64,000 nucleotides of DNA. Origin: Alopecurus myosuroides. Taxonomy: Eukaryota > Streptophyta > Magnoliopsida > Poales > Poaceae. Where the stretch lies: assembly GCA_028641055.1 (NCBI GenBank), contig CM054060.1:300951835-301015834 (forward strand), given 5' to 3'. Of the stretch, positions 45,451-56,700 are shown piece by piece; the stretch's first letter is position 1; each line of letters opens with the position of its first letter. The translations under genes and the position numbers were made by a program. Under the pieces are notes generated by a model. The model made no database searches, was not told the origin of the DNA, and saw only the letters and a program-made list of their open reading frames with translations.

Positions 45451-47990
45451 GTGGCCTTGTCCACAGATTCGGCTCCTTCGACTTCGTCACCGACAACGCC
45501 GGCGATTTCGGTGGCAGGCCCGTGCCGGCAGGTGGCTCGGTGCTTTTCTTCGGCGCGCATCTGGTCTACGTCGCCACCACCGTCATCCGCGAGTTCCCAG
45601 AGGAGGGTGCTCGTCGCGGAAGATCCTCCTGCTCTACTCGCTGCCCGCGGGAAGCCTTCTGGCTGCTCTGCGGACAGCGTGGAGGTGATGATGACAGGCC
45701 CGGCTAACGATGCCGGGAAAGGCGCGGATGCTACCGCGGGAGTCATTGAGGAACCTGCTGGCGCAAGGGTTCACAAGCCCTACGACATGCCCCACAACAT
45801 TCCGGGGTACGTGGCTCCTTCCATGTCTACGGCGATACCAGCTGCTCGCGGAGATGCTACCGTGCAGCTGGGCGTGCCACGAGCTAACGAGGTGGAACTC
45901 GCCGCCTTGGGGTGCAACTCGAGCAGCAGCGTCTAGCGCTACTCGCGGAGTCCCAGGAGCTGGAGAAGGTTAGGCTTGAGATTAACCTAGATCAAAAAGA
46001 GTACAACAGAGCGCATTTCTTTACTCCTGTTTCTAGGCTGCCTAGCAAGTTAGGCGCTATCCGTCGCAACTTAGGCGCTGAGCTGGATAGAGATGGTAGG
46101 GCTGCTAGCCAAACTGCTAGTTTGAACACTGCTACTAGGCCCAATTACAGCACCCCCGCCAAAACTCTTAGGGCTGCAGAGGCAGTGGCTGCTGAGTTGC
46201 CGCATCTCGCTGGCGACGCGCGCGCTAGGCAGCAGGATAGACTCAATGAGCTAGTGCTAGTGGCCGCCAGGCAGAATGAGGAGTTCCGGAAAGCCAATCA
46301 GGGTGCTGGCGCTTCTCAGGTTGTGCACTCGCATGCGGTCAGATCTATGGATCAGGCCTCATCGCCGCTTCCTGGCAATGGGAGGGACCAGAGTGTGAAC
46401 TCTGGGAAGAACAAACAGATGCAGGTGTACGACCCGGTTGTCGCTGCAAAACAGCACGCTGTGCCGCGGCAGCCCGGTCAGAAACACAACTCTGCAGGAG
46501 CAGGCTATCAAGCCAATAAAGCTCACAGCAAGGGGCAAGGAGGAAACCATGCAGGAACATCACGGCAGCGTGCCGCCAACCCGGTTCAGCCAAGGGTGCG
46601 GCAGCCAGCAGCTGTGCAGCCGCAAGTGGTTGAGGCAGCAGCCAACCCGGTGGCTCAACCCGGACCTGCGCCGCAAGATCGCTATGATGATGGGTACTCG
46701 GCGATGGGGCTAGCCGGGTATGCTGACCCAAGAGATGTCACTGATCGTTTGGGTGACCGCATGCTGGAGCCCAGCGATGCAAGGTACAAGTTGGACCGGA
46801 TCAATCGGTCTGCGCAGCTCGAGAACAAGGGGCCACCTGGCCCAAACTGCTTTGGTCGCCGCATCATGGAGGAGCCCTCCGTGAAACAGTTTCAGCTCGC
46901 TAGAGGGACCAAGTGCTATGATTGCAGCACCAAGCCGGAAGACTGGCTGAGTGACTACGTTACCGCTGTGCACATTGCAGGCGGCAACAGGAGATGGGCA
47001 GTGCGGTATGTTCCGCAGATGCTGGAGGGCCCTGCTCGGATTTGGCTCAACAACTTGCCTAGAGACAGCATCAACTGCTGGCTGGACTTCTCGGAAGCCT
47101 TCATCAGCAACTTCACCAGCACGTACAAGAGGCCGCATAGGCCGCAACAACTGCCTGCTTGCAAGCAGCGAGAAGAGGAAACTGACCGCGAGTACCTTAC
47201 TCGGTGGAGCACACTGAGGAACACCTGTGAGGGTGTGAATGAGCCACAGGAAATCGCCTAGTTCGCTCAAGGCTGCAGGCATGGCAGCATGTTGTGGCAG
47301 AAGCTGCAGAGAGAGATGCCGAGTACGCTCGCCGAGACAATCAAGATTGCTGATATGTATGCACTCGGAGACCCCACTCAGCCTCTGCTCGATGCATTCG
47401 AGCCGAGAAGGAAGCACCATGACAACATCAGACGCAAAGACTTCAGAAACAAGCGCAGAGGTGACCGCATTGATACTCGGTATGATCCCGAGGAGGTGAA
47501 TGCTGTGATCCAAGGCCCTGCGGCTGCTGGGAGTAGCCAAAGGCAAAAAACTGCTGGAGCCCAATACGGGCAGAACCAGAATCAGGGCCAAGGCATCAAG
47601 AAGCTGTACAATGCTCCCCAGCAGGGTAGCGGCAACCCGGATTCAGGAGGTGCTCCGAGTTTTATCTTTGAGAACATGAAGGTTGGGCCATGCAGCTTCC
47701 ATACTCGGCATCCGAGTAGGCCAGCCAATCACACTACCCGGCAGTGCAGCTGGTGGAACCACATCAAGGATGAAGACGTTGGTCAGCTGCCCCCTCCTCC
47801 TCCTCTGCTGTTTGCGAATGCCAATGTGCAGCCTATTCAGGCAGCAACTCCCAGGCCTGCAGTGAATCCGAGAAGGGAGAATGTGAACCAAGTGGCTCAG
47901 GGAGCCAACCGCAACTACAACAACAACAACAACCGCAACTACAACAACAACAGCAACCGCAACTTCAACAACAACAACAACAACAACAGG

Positions 47991-48022
<32 letters not shown>

Positions 48023-48896
48023 CGACAACGACAACAATGGTGGTGGAGACCGCAACCAGTACCAGGAGCACCATGAGAGCTACATGGTCTTCACCACCGA
48101 GCCAGACGACAAGCAGTCATTGCACATGCGTGCGATGGAGGTAAATGCAGTGATCCCGGCTGTGCCTCACTACCTGCACTGGTGCGACCAAGAGGTTACT
48201 TGGTCCAGAGCTGATCATCCCAAGGTGATGCCCAATCCGGGTACCTATGCTCTGGTGGGGGATCCCACTTTCTTGGGTACCCAGAAGAATGTCAGGTTCA
48301 GCAAGGTGCTGATCGATAACTGCAGCAGCATCAACATCATGTACCGGGATACACTGGAGAAGCTCGGACTTGCCGAGAACATGCTGCTACCCAGCAGGAC
48401 CACTTTCCATGGCATTGTGCCGGGAGTATCTTGTGCTCCAATCGGCCGCATCTGGGTTGATGTTCTATTCGGCACCAGGGAGAACTGCCGCACCGAGTGC
48501 CTGCAGTTTGAAGTGGTTGATCTTCAGAGCCCCTACCACGCATTACTCGGTAGGCCTGCCCTCTCCAAGTTCATGGCCTCAACCCATGCATCCTACCTGA
48601 AGATGAAGATACCTGGTCCCAATGGAGTCATCACCATCTCGGGTGATTACAAGCGTTCCTTGGAGTGTGCCTCTGCTGGATCTCTGCTGGCGGAGTCCTT
48701 GGTCATTGCTGCCGAGAAGAAGAAGATACACGAGGTGGTGGCTATGGCTCAAGCAGCGCAAGTCGGTGCGCCTGGCATGCCGAGTTCTCAGTACGGAACG
48801 GCTTTCCAGGTGTCCAAGGATACAAAGAAGGTCCAGGTCGATCCTGAGTTCCTAGACCGTGTTGCCATCATTGGCGCCGGGTTGGGAGAGAAATAG
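45451..48896 (+). pseudogene. gag: Gyp-D gag and protease (broken)
   Basis: The N-terminal part (candidate ATGs at 45688 and 45691, reading MTGPANDAG and later HKPYDMPHNIPGYVAPSMS) is joined to the main frame by a one-base shift near 45905. The gag core (WAVRYVPQMLEGPARIWLNNLP) lies near 46997-47062. A TAG at 47259-47261 interrupts, and the same frame resumes. A C/H zinc-finger-like motif (CSFH...H...C, about 47689-47750) follows. A tract of about 40 mostly Asn codons from an AAC repeat (47911-48040) is next. The protease site reads LIDNCSS near 48309, where related proteins usually have D-x-G-S, so the catalytic Gly seems changed. The frame reaches TAG 48894-48896 at the border with RT. The true start codon is uncertain. 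Confidence 0.85.
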
Positions 48897-50849
48897 GAAA
48901 GCAAGCTCATCCACTTCCTCCGTGAGAATCGGGACGTCTTTGCATGGTCCAATGAGGATCTTCCGGGTGTCCCGAGGGAGTTGGTTGAGCACTCGCTACA
49001 TGTGCGGCATGACGCCAAACCAGTGAAGCAGGCTATGCGCCGCTTTGGTGATGAGAGGAGAAAAGCCATCGGTGATCAGATCACCAAGTTGCTAATCAGT
49101 GGATTTATCATGGAGGTACTGCATCCGGATTGGCTAGCCAACCCGGTTATGGTTGAGAAGAAGGAGGACCCCAAGGCCAATACTGCATGGCGCATGTGCG
49201 TGGACTACGCCGACCTAAACAAGGCCTGCCCCAAGGATCCATTCCCGCTACCCCGCATAGATCAGGTGATAGATTCCACTGCCGGGTCTGAACTATTGTC
49301 TTTCATTGATGCCTACTCTTGCTTCCATCAGATAGCTCTCAATCCGGATGATCAAATAAAAACTGCCTTTATTACCCCGTACGGGGATTATTGCTATCAT
49401 GTCATGTGCTTTGGGTTGCGGAATGCTGGGGCTACCTATCAGAGATGCATGCAGAAATGCTTGCATGATCAAATTGGCAAGAATGTGCAGGTTTACGTAG
49501 ATGGCATTGTCATCAAAATGAATAAAACACATACTCTGCTTAGTGATCTTGAGGAAACATTTGCTAACTTGCGCAAGTACAGGATGAAGTTGAATCCGAC
49601 TAAATGCACCTTTGGCGTCCCGGCTGGCAAGTTACTCGGCTTCTTGGTATTCAGTCGGGGCATTGAAGCCAATCCTTCAAAGATAAAAGCTATAGAGAGC
49701 ATGTCTTTGCCGAGATCACTGAAGGATGTGCAGAAGTTCACCGGATGTCTGGCTTCTCTGAGCCGCTTCCTGGGCAGAATGGGCGAGAAGGCCTCGCCTC
49801 TTTACCAACTCATGAAGAAGAGTGAAAAGTTTGTCTGGACACGACAAGCTGATGTGGCATTCAAGGAGCTGAAGACCATGTTGGGTAGCGCTCCCATCTT
49901 GGCTAGCCCTCTACCCAAAGAGCCAATGTTGATGTACATCGCAGCAACCAACCGGGTAGTCAGCGTGGTGATAGTGGTGGAAAGAGAAGAGGAAGGCAAG
50001 ACTGTGCAACGACTAGTGTACTATCTCAGTGAGGTGCTATCTAGCTCCAAGCAGAACTACCCGCACTATCAGAAGATGACGTACGGCGTGTACCTGGGTG
50101 CCAAGAAGCTGAAGCACTATTTCCAAGAGCATCCCATCACGGTGGTGAGTACTGCTCCCATCTCGGAGATCATGGGCAACAAGGAAGCAAGCGGCCGAGT
50201 AGCCAAGTGGGCAATCGAGCTAGCCGCGTACACTCCTTTGTACGCGAGAAGAGAAGCGATCAAGTCACAAACTCTAGCAGATTTCTTGGTGGACTGGGCC
50301 GAGATGCAGTATGAGCCTCCCTTGCCGGAAACCAACTACTGGAAGATGCATTTTGATGGCTCCAAAGTGAAGGAAGACCTTGGTGCTGGCGTAGTGCTTA
50401 CATCACCCAAGCGAGATCAACTCAAGTACGTGCTGCAGATTCATTTCAAGGCATCTAACAATGTGGCCGAGTATGAGGCCGTGGTACACGGCCTGAAGGT
50501 AGCCAAGGAGATTGGTGTGCAGCGTATCGTCTGCTATGGCGACTCGGATTTGGTGGTGCAACAGGTATCCGGCACCTGGGATGCTTTGGATGCCAACATG
50601 GCATCATATCGGTTTCTGGTGCAAACCATGACTGGCTTCTTTGAAGGGTGTGAGTTCCATAATATACACCGAGCTGAAAATGATGCAGCTGATGAGTTAT
50701 CCAAGTTGGGGTCTTCTCGGCAGTTCATCCCGGCTGGGATTGCCTTGGAGCATTTGAGAAAGCCATCCATCAAGCCATCCCCCAACTCGGAGTCTATCTT
50801 TGTTCCTTCTCTGCCAGGAGAGGAACCTGTTCCAATGGAGATTGACTAG
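48897..50849 (+). pseudogene. pol: Gyp-D RT and two RNase H domains
   Basis: It is in the same frame as gag, separated only by the TAG at 48894-48896, so the ancestral product was probably one long polyprotein. RT has WRMCVDYADLNKACPKDPFP (about 49188) and CFGLRNAGATYQRCM (49408). The catalytic motif YVDD reads YVDG (49494-49505), a change expected to abolish polymerase activity. The first RNase H domain covers about 49850-50140. The second, about 50335-50710, has FDGS, AEYEA, GDSDL and ENDAADEL with its four acidic residues intact. The stop is TAG 50847-50849. The frame from 48981 to here has no other break. Confidence 0.88.
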
Positions 50850-51455
50850 GAGGCTGCAAAAGAGAACCCGGGGACTGTCGTCTCCAACCCGGGGACTGGC
50901 ACCTGGAACTCGGGGACTGCTCCCTTCAACCCAGGGACTGTCGCATTCATCGAGGGGATCATTTCTCAGTACTCGGGGACTCGAGGACTCGCCCCCAACC
51001 AGTGGGTAAGCTAGCGATTTTACGAAGACGGGGCACACAACAAGCAATGTTTTTCTTTTTTTTTTTAATATCCAATTTGGTCTAAAAAGAACCAAATCTC
51101 AAAAAATTCAACTATTCCCACAATTTTTAGAACGTAGTTTTTCACACATGGTAGACGTACAAAATATTGATGTCACGGGTACTAGCTACAGACCTACGGT
51201 ACTAAAATTTTGAAGAATCGGCAGCAAAAGTTTAACATAGCAATCTCCATTGCCCAACAACACACCTCAAGCGATTCACGAGCGAACAACAGGTCAACAA
51301 GAACGACGTGGGGCCAACTTGAAGCAAATAAACTAGGTAGGCCAGCGGTCTGCTACTAAGGCCCAACAAGACTGACCAGTAGGGGATAGGGGAAGTTCCT
51401 ATCCAGCCCATCTACGGAAAAACTGTCTTTTTCAACGTCGCTTGCGATTCTTGTC
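50850..51455 (+). other. Spacer with repeated CGGGGACT motifs in Gyp-D
   Basis: Between RNase H and integrase. From 50865 to 50990 the motif (A)CNCGGGGACT recurs about five times at spacings near 26-29 bp, plus degenerate copies. The same motif lies directly before the 3' LTR (TTCGGGGACTAA, 59469-59480) and again near 52975, 53393 and 55424. The rest of the spacer is AT-rich with no gene. The integrase frame seems to start near 51456 or slightly upstream. Confidence 0.7.
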
Positions 51456-52907
51456 ATGCCCAGCAAGCTTGGCCGCCGTCGGAGCTCTCCGGGGTCGAGG
51501 CATGTCGCAGAATGGAGCCCGGGCACGTGCCCAGGGCGGAGGCATGGTAAATTCGCCACTGCCCCCAACATAGAAGAGGTCTTGGTGGTTGATCCAATGG
51601 AAGTGGACGAACCAGTGTTTCCCACACGGGAGACACCGAGTTGGGCTCTGCCCATATTATCCTTTCTAACGGATGACACCTTGCCAAGTGACGAGGTTAC
51701 AGCCAGACAGATACAGAGAAGATCCAAGGGCTACACTATCCTCAACAAAGTATTGCACAGAAGGAGTCCTACTGGCGTGCTGCAACGCTGCGTTGAGCCA
51801 GAGGAAGGAGAAGAAATTCTTGTGGAGATACACCAGGGGGAATGCGGGCATCACGCCTCTTCTCGGGCTTTGGTCAACAAGTTTTTTCGGCATGGTTTCC
51901 TTTGGCTCACTGCCTTGAAACAAGCTAAAGATATAGTGAGAAAGCGCAACGGCTGCCAAAGATTTGCAAGTAAGATTCATATGCCATCTTCCGAGTTGAA
52001 GACCATTCCCATTACTTGGCCATTTGCAGTTTGGTGTTTGGACATGGTGAGTCCTTTCAAGCCGGCTAGAGGCAACATGACTCACATCTTGGTCATGGTT
52101 GACAAGTTCACCAAGTGGATTGAGGTCAAGCCTATTCGGAAGTGTGCTGGAGTCATTGCTGTAAGTTTCCTGAAGATGTGATCCTGAGATACGGCTACCC
52201 GCACAGCATCATCACTGATAATGGCACAAACTTTGCCGAGGGTGCTTTCACAAGATTCTGCAAAGAGAAGAGGATCCGGCTAGATGTTGCATCTGTTGCG
52301 CATCCGGCCTCCAATGGGCAAGTTGAGAGAGCAAATGGCATGGTGCTATCCGGCATAAAGACAAGGCTGATGGAGCCATTACAGCGAACCCCTGGTTGTT
52401 GGCTGGAAGAGTTGCCGGCGGTGTTGTGGAGTCTAAGGACTACCCCTAACCAATCAACCGGATACACACCATTCTTCCTGGTATATGGAGCTGAGGCCGT
52501 GTTGCCCACTGACCTAGAGCATGACTCACCTCGAGTAACCCTCTACACTGAGGCGGAGGCGAGAGAAGCTAGAGAAAATGACGTTGACCTGCTAGAAGAA
52601 GCAAGAGAGTTAACTCTGTCATGTTCAGCTGTCTATCAGCAAAACTTGAGGCGTTATCACAGCCGGAAAGTAAACCCAAGGGTTTTCTGAGAAGGAGACA
52701 TGGTCCTTAGGCTCGTGCAACGCACGGGACGGGATGCACAAGTTGTCCCCTCCGTGGGAAGGGCCTTTCATTATGAGCAAGGCTCTACACAATGATGCCT
52801 ATTACCTAGTTGACGCACAAGCACCCCAGAAGAACAGGCCGGATAGAGCTGGGGAGGAATCTAAGCGCCCCTGGAATGTAGCTCTACTCCGCCGTTTTCA
52901 TTCATGA
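51456..52907 (+). pseudogene. pol: Gyp-D integrase (broken)
   Basis: The zinc-binding region (HQGECGHHASSRALVNKFFR, about 51830, then a degraded second Cys pair RNGCQRF) is followed by the core. The acidic triad is visible: CLDMVSP (about 52036), ITDNGTNF (about 52210) and NGQVERANG (about 52315). The frame shifts near 52160 to the next one, which continues through GAEAVLPTDL (about 52489) to TGA 52688-52690. The tail GDMVLRLVQR, again shifted, ends ALLRRFHS with TGA 52905-52907. Integrase would insert the cDNA into the chromosome. With these breaks it would not be made intact. Confidence 0.85.
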
Positions 52908-53718
52908 GCAAAAAGTTGTATGTATCTCCTCAACCGAGTTAAAATTCTAGTAGGCACTCCGAATTCAAACTCGGGGACTGCCCTTGTCCAAATTTGTTCT
53001 GTGTTGTTCTATCCTGTTTACTTTTGTCTACTCGGTTGCTTTACTTAGAATTTCATAAGCATATCCAGTAATGTGTTTAAACCCAAGGGCCAACTCTTCG
53101 ACTCTGCTGTTGTCCGCAACCCGGCTTCATGGCAAGCAAGAGAACAAGCCAAAGGTCAATGAGCACACGAAAAATTGCTAAGGAGAAGAGAGGTATAGCA
53201 ACCGAGTAGGGTGTTCTGTTCTATTTTTGTTGTCTCTTTTCGGCTAAGTGGTGGGTAGCGTTACCATGCATGTTTCTAAGTGGCTAAGTATTTGAAACTC
53301 AAACTTTGAAATCTTGTGACTCGACTACCAAAAAAGCCACAAGTGGCAGGTAAGAGCTGAGACAAAGAGAATGAGTGGATAAAAAATGCAACTCGGGGAC
53401 TTGCATAGAAATGCAACCCGACATTTAGCCAGAGTTGCTAAAACTGTTAACTGAATTAAAACTGAGTAGCAAAGAGCATAATCATACTGATTACACATGC
53501 ACCCGGCATCCCGGGGATCTGATAAAATTTTGGAGATAAGATTTGCAAGAATTACACAACAGTAGAACCCATGTTGTCCGTGTTGGTGTTGGCAGAGGCA
53601 GCTTGATCGGAAGTTGCTGTGGCCACCGAGATGGGATCCGTCGCAGAGTCGGAGGCTAGGGGGTAAAGACCGTCCGTAGCAGCAGCAGTCGCGCCCAACT
53701 CGGGAGCCGGCTCTTGGA
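52908..53718 (+). other. Gyp-D noncoding region between integrase and the antisense gene end
   Basis: About 0.8 kb without a supportable gene. It holds two CGGGGACT motifs (near 52975 and 53393). The minus-strand transcript of the accessory gene would end in this region, but I see no clear polyadenylation signal that I would call. Confidence 0.5.
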
Positions 53719-56700
53719 TCACCACCTCGGTGGTGATGTGGTCTCCTGCGCGGCGGACTGCGGCTGCTTGGCCTCTGAGTTGGCTGCCAACTCGGAGTCC
53801 TCGGCGTTGCCTTCCTGTTCGTCCTCCTCCATCCCCTTGGCTTTCTCCTGCTTGGATCCCTCCTCCTCGGCACCCTCCGCGAAGTCGTCTAAGTCTTCAT
53901 CAGTAATGCTATCCGCATCGTCATCCTCGTCATCGTCATCTTCGCCAACGTCCGTATCAAGCTCGGTGGGGCCGTCGATGAAGACGCTGGTGTCGGCGTT
54001 GGAGGCAAGCTCGTAAGCCACCTCTTTTCGGCGATCAACGCAATCCGGATCTTCAGTCCACTTGGAGTCTTCACGGCGTGTGCTAATCCGTTGGAGATCC
54101 AAGTTCTCGTACCATGACAAGACGAAGTGCAGTAGCTCGTCAGCTCCTGCCCGAGCTGCGGAGGCACGCCATTTCTTGAGTTCTACCTTGACCTCATCCA
54201 AGTGATCAGCGATCTCGCGGAAGGTTTCCGGCACCTCCTTCTCGGGCCAGAAGAGCTTGTGTAACTTGATACCAGTGGACACCATGGAGGTGCCCAGGCC
54301 CTTGTGGGAGAGGATCTGCGTCTTGATGTTGAGGAGATGGTCATTGATGCTGGAAGTGTTGTCGATGTTCAGACCAGAGGCAGCCCTAGCCTGTCTTGCC
54401 TTGTCCAGAGCGGGCACACCAGCGGAACGGAGTTCCGGGAAGATATCTTCATAAGGAACTAAGTTGAGTAAAAAAAGGTGACCGAGAAGAAGAAAAACCG
54501 TGTAGAAGAAGGTAAAGAAGAAAAAGACAAGAGAAGAAGGGGGTAGCGGCAACTCACATTCCATTTCTACCAGCAGTTTCCCCAGCTTGACCTTCCAGTC
54601 CTCTGATTGTTGGAGATACTTGTCATGGACGGGGCGCGAGTCATTGATCTGGACCTCGAGGGCTCGGTTCCTGTCCTTGAGCATGGAGATCTCCAGCTCG
54701 AGTGCTTGCTTCTCAGCTTTGGCAGTCGCCTCGAACTCCTCTTTTGAGTGGACTTGGTTGATAGCAGTCTGGAGTGCATCTGCGAGATCGAACTGGAGTT
54801 TCTCAAACTCGGTCTTCTCGGCCGCGCGCTCCTTCTCTATCTCCGCTTCCCGGGTCTGCATTTTCTTTTGTATTTCAGCGGGTGTGAGGCAGTCCAGATG
54901 CTGCTCCCAGAACTTCTTGTATTCTTCTGTGGGTAGAAGAGAGTTATCAGCAGAGTAGCCAATAGAGAGAAGACAAATACAGAGAAGAAACAGGAAGGCT
55001 CACCTTCCAGAGTAGAGATCTTGCTCTGGGCGGAGGCAGCGAAAACTTCGCAGTCTTGGTGCCTATCCACCAGATCCTTGAGCTTGCCTGCAGAGAAGAC
55101 AACAATGAAGCAAAAAGCAAAGAAACGGGCGTAAATACAAAACGCACAAACCGAGATGCTAAAAGCTTACCTTCGACCTCAGAGATCTGGAGAGTGCATT
55201 CCAGGGCCATCTGCTCCATCACATCATGATCCTTCTTGTAGGCTTCCAGAGCTTGGTTCCGCTCTCTGGCCTGGCGGTGATTCCAGAGTAGCCGGCGGAA
55301 AACCTTTGTCCTCTTCTGAACGCTATCCTGCAGAGAAAAAGGGGAAAAAGTGTAAGTTTTTTTGGAAGATTTGGCCCGAGTAAATGTCAAGTCGGTTGAG
55401 TCTTCACCTACTCGGCCCGAATCTCGGGGACTGGGGGAATGACTAAGAGAAACAGATAAGAGAAAGAAGAAACCAGCAACTCGGAAAATGCAAACAGGAG
55501 AAGAGGCACTTACCACATAGCTTTGCTCAATGTCCTCGATGTTCTTGCGGAGGACGAACAGCTTTCCGGCCAAGGTACAGCAAGTACTGGCAACCGTCAT
55601 GCGAATAGAGCCAACGTCAGCCTTGTTCCAGTCTGTTCGGTAGTGATCGAGCTGGCCCAGCTCGGTACCATCCCAGTTGTTGTTACCATGCGCTTTGCTG
55701 TCCCAGGCCTTCTCAACATAGCCCAATCGGTCTAGGATGGCCGCAAGGCCTTCTTCGGGAAGCTCCTCCTCGCCTTCGCCGCGGGAAGAGAGTTCTACCA
55801 CGACTCCCTTCTTCCCCTTGGACTTGGAGGTTCCCACGGCTTGGCCTTCTTTGAGAGCGGCTAGTCGCTTCTCATCCTTGGACAACGGGATTTGATGGCG
55901 CTGCGACAAGTTCATGTACTCGGTATATGTGCGCGGAGCGCTGCCGCTAGCGCCAGCACTCTGCTTCTCGACGGGGCCAAAGGTGACCCCGGAGTAAGCC
56001 GGATTGGCATTTGGAGCGGACGGAGTAAGCGTGAGCTGGGTGCTCTTCACCTGCTTCCCGGACTGCCCACCTTGCGGCTTGGGGGGCGGCATCTGCTGCC
56101 CAGTCTGCGAAGCAGTGCGATTTGGTTGCACCCGGGTTGCCTCGGCTCCCAACTTGGTGGTCTTCTTGAGGCTTGGAGTAGGAGTTGGCTGAGGAGGCGG
56201 AGGCACTTGCTGAATTGGCGGAGATGGTTGTTGAGTTGGTGGATGAACTGGTGCGCGGGATGGAGTCGCCTGCTGAGTTGGCGGTGCAGGTGGCCGGCTA
56301 CTCGGTGCAGCATCCGGCTGCACTTGGTCTTGGCGGGTTGACTCCACCACATCGTATTCTACCCGCTGCTCCGCAGCGGGATCAGGCCTTGCGGCGACAT
56401 TATCTTCTACCCGCGGCTCAGCCGTGGGGTCTTGCTGCTCTACAATGTTGTCTTCACGCTGCTGTTCTACAACAGCCTTTGGACGCTCCAGGGAGGCGTC
56501 TGCTTGCTGCTGCTCGGCAGCTCGCCCGGTGTTCTCCTCCGCTGATACAGCTGAAGGAGTTGGCGGTCTCTCGATATCGGCAGCGTCTTGGGCAGCCTGC
56601 TGCGCTTCTGGCTGCTGCTGCTCGAGGACATGGTCGGTGTCGTCCCCGGCGCCATCGTTCTCGGCGCCGAGATCCTATTCTTCGCCAATAGGGGAGGACG

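Noticed and set aside
45267..45746. Minus-strand open frame at the start of the Gyp-D interior
   Set aside because: GC-rich shadow of the gag leader; no motif, and it crosses the LTR end and primer site.
46710..47591. Long minus-strand frame across Gyp-D gag
   Set aside because: It overlaps the clearly recognisable gag core on the plus strand and shows no domain.
55892..56691. Plus-strand open frames opposite exon 4 of the antisense gene
   Set aside because: They reflect the Pro/Gln-rich codons on the other strand. The minus-strand model has splice sites and phase support.
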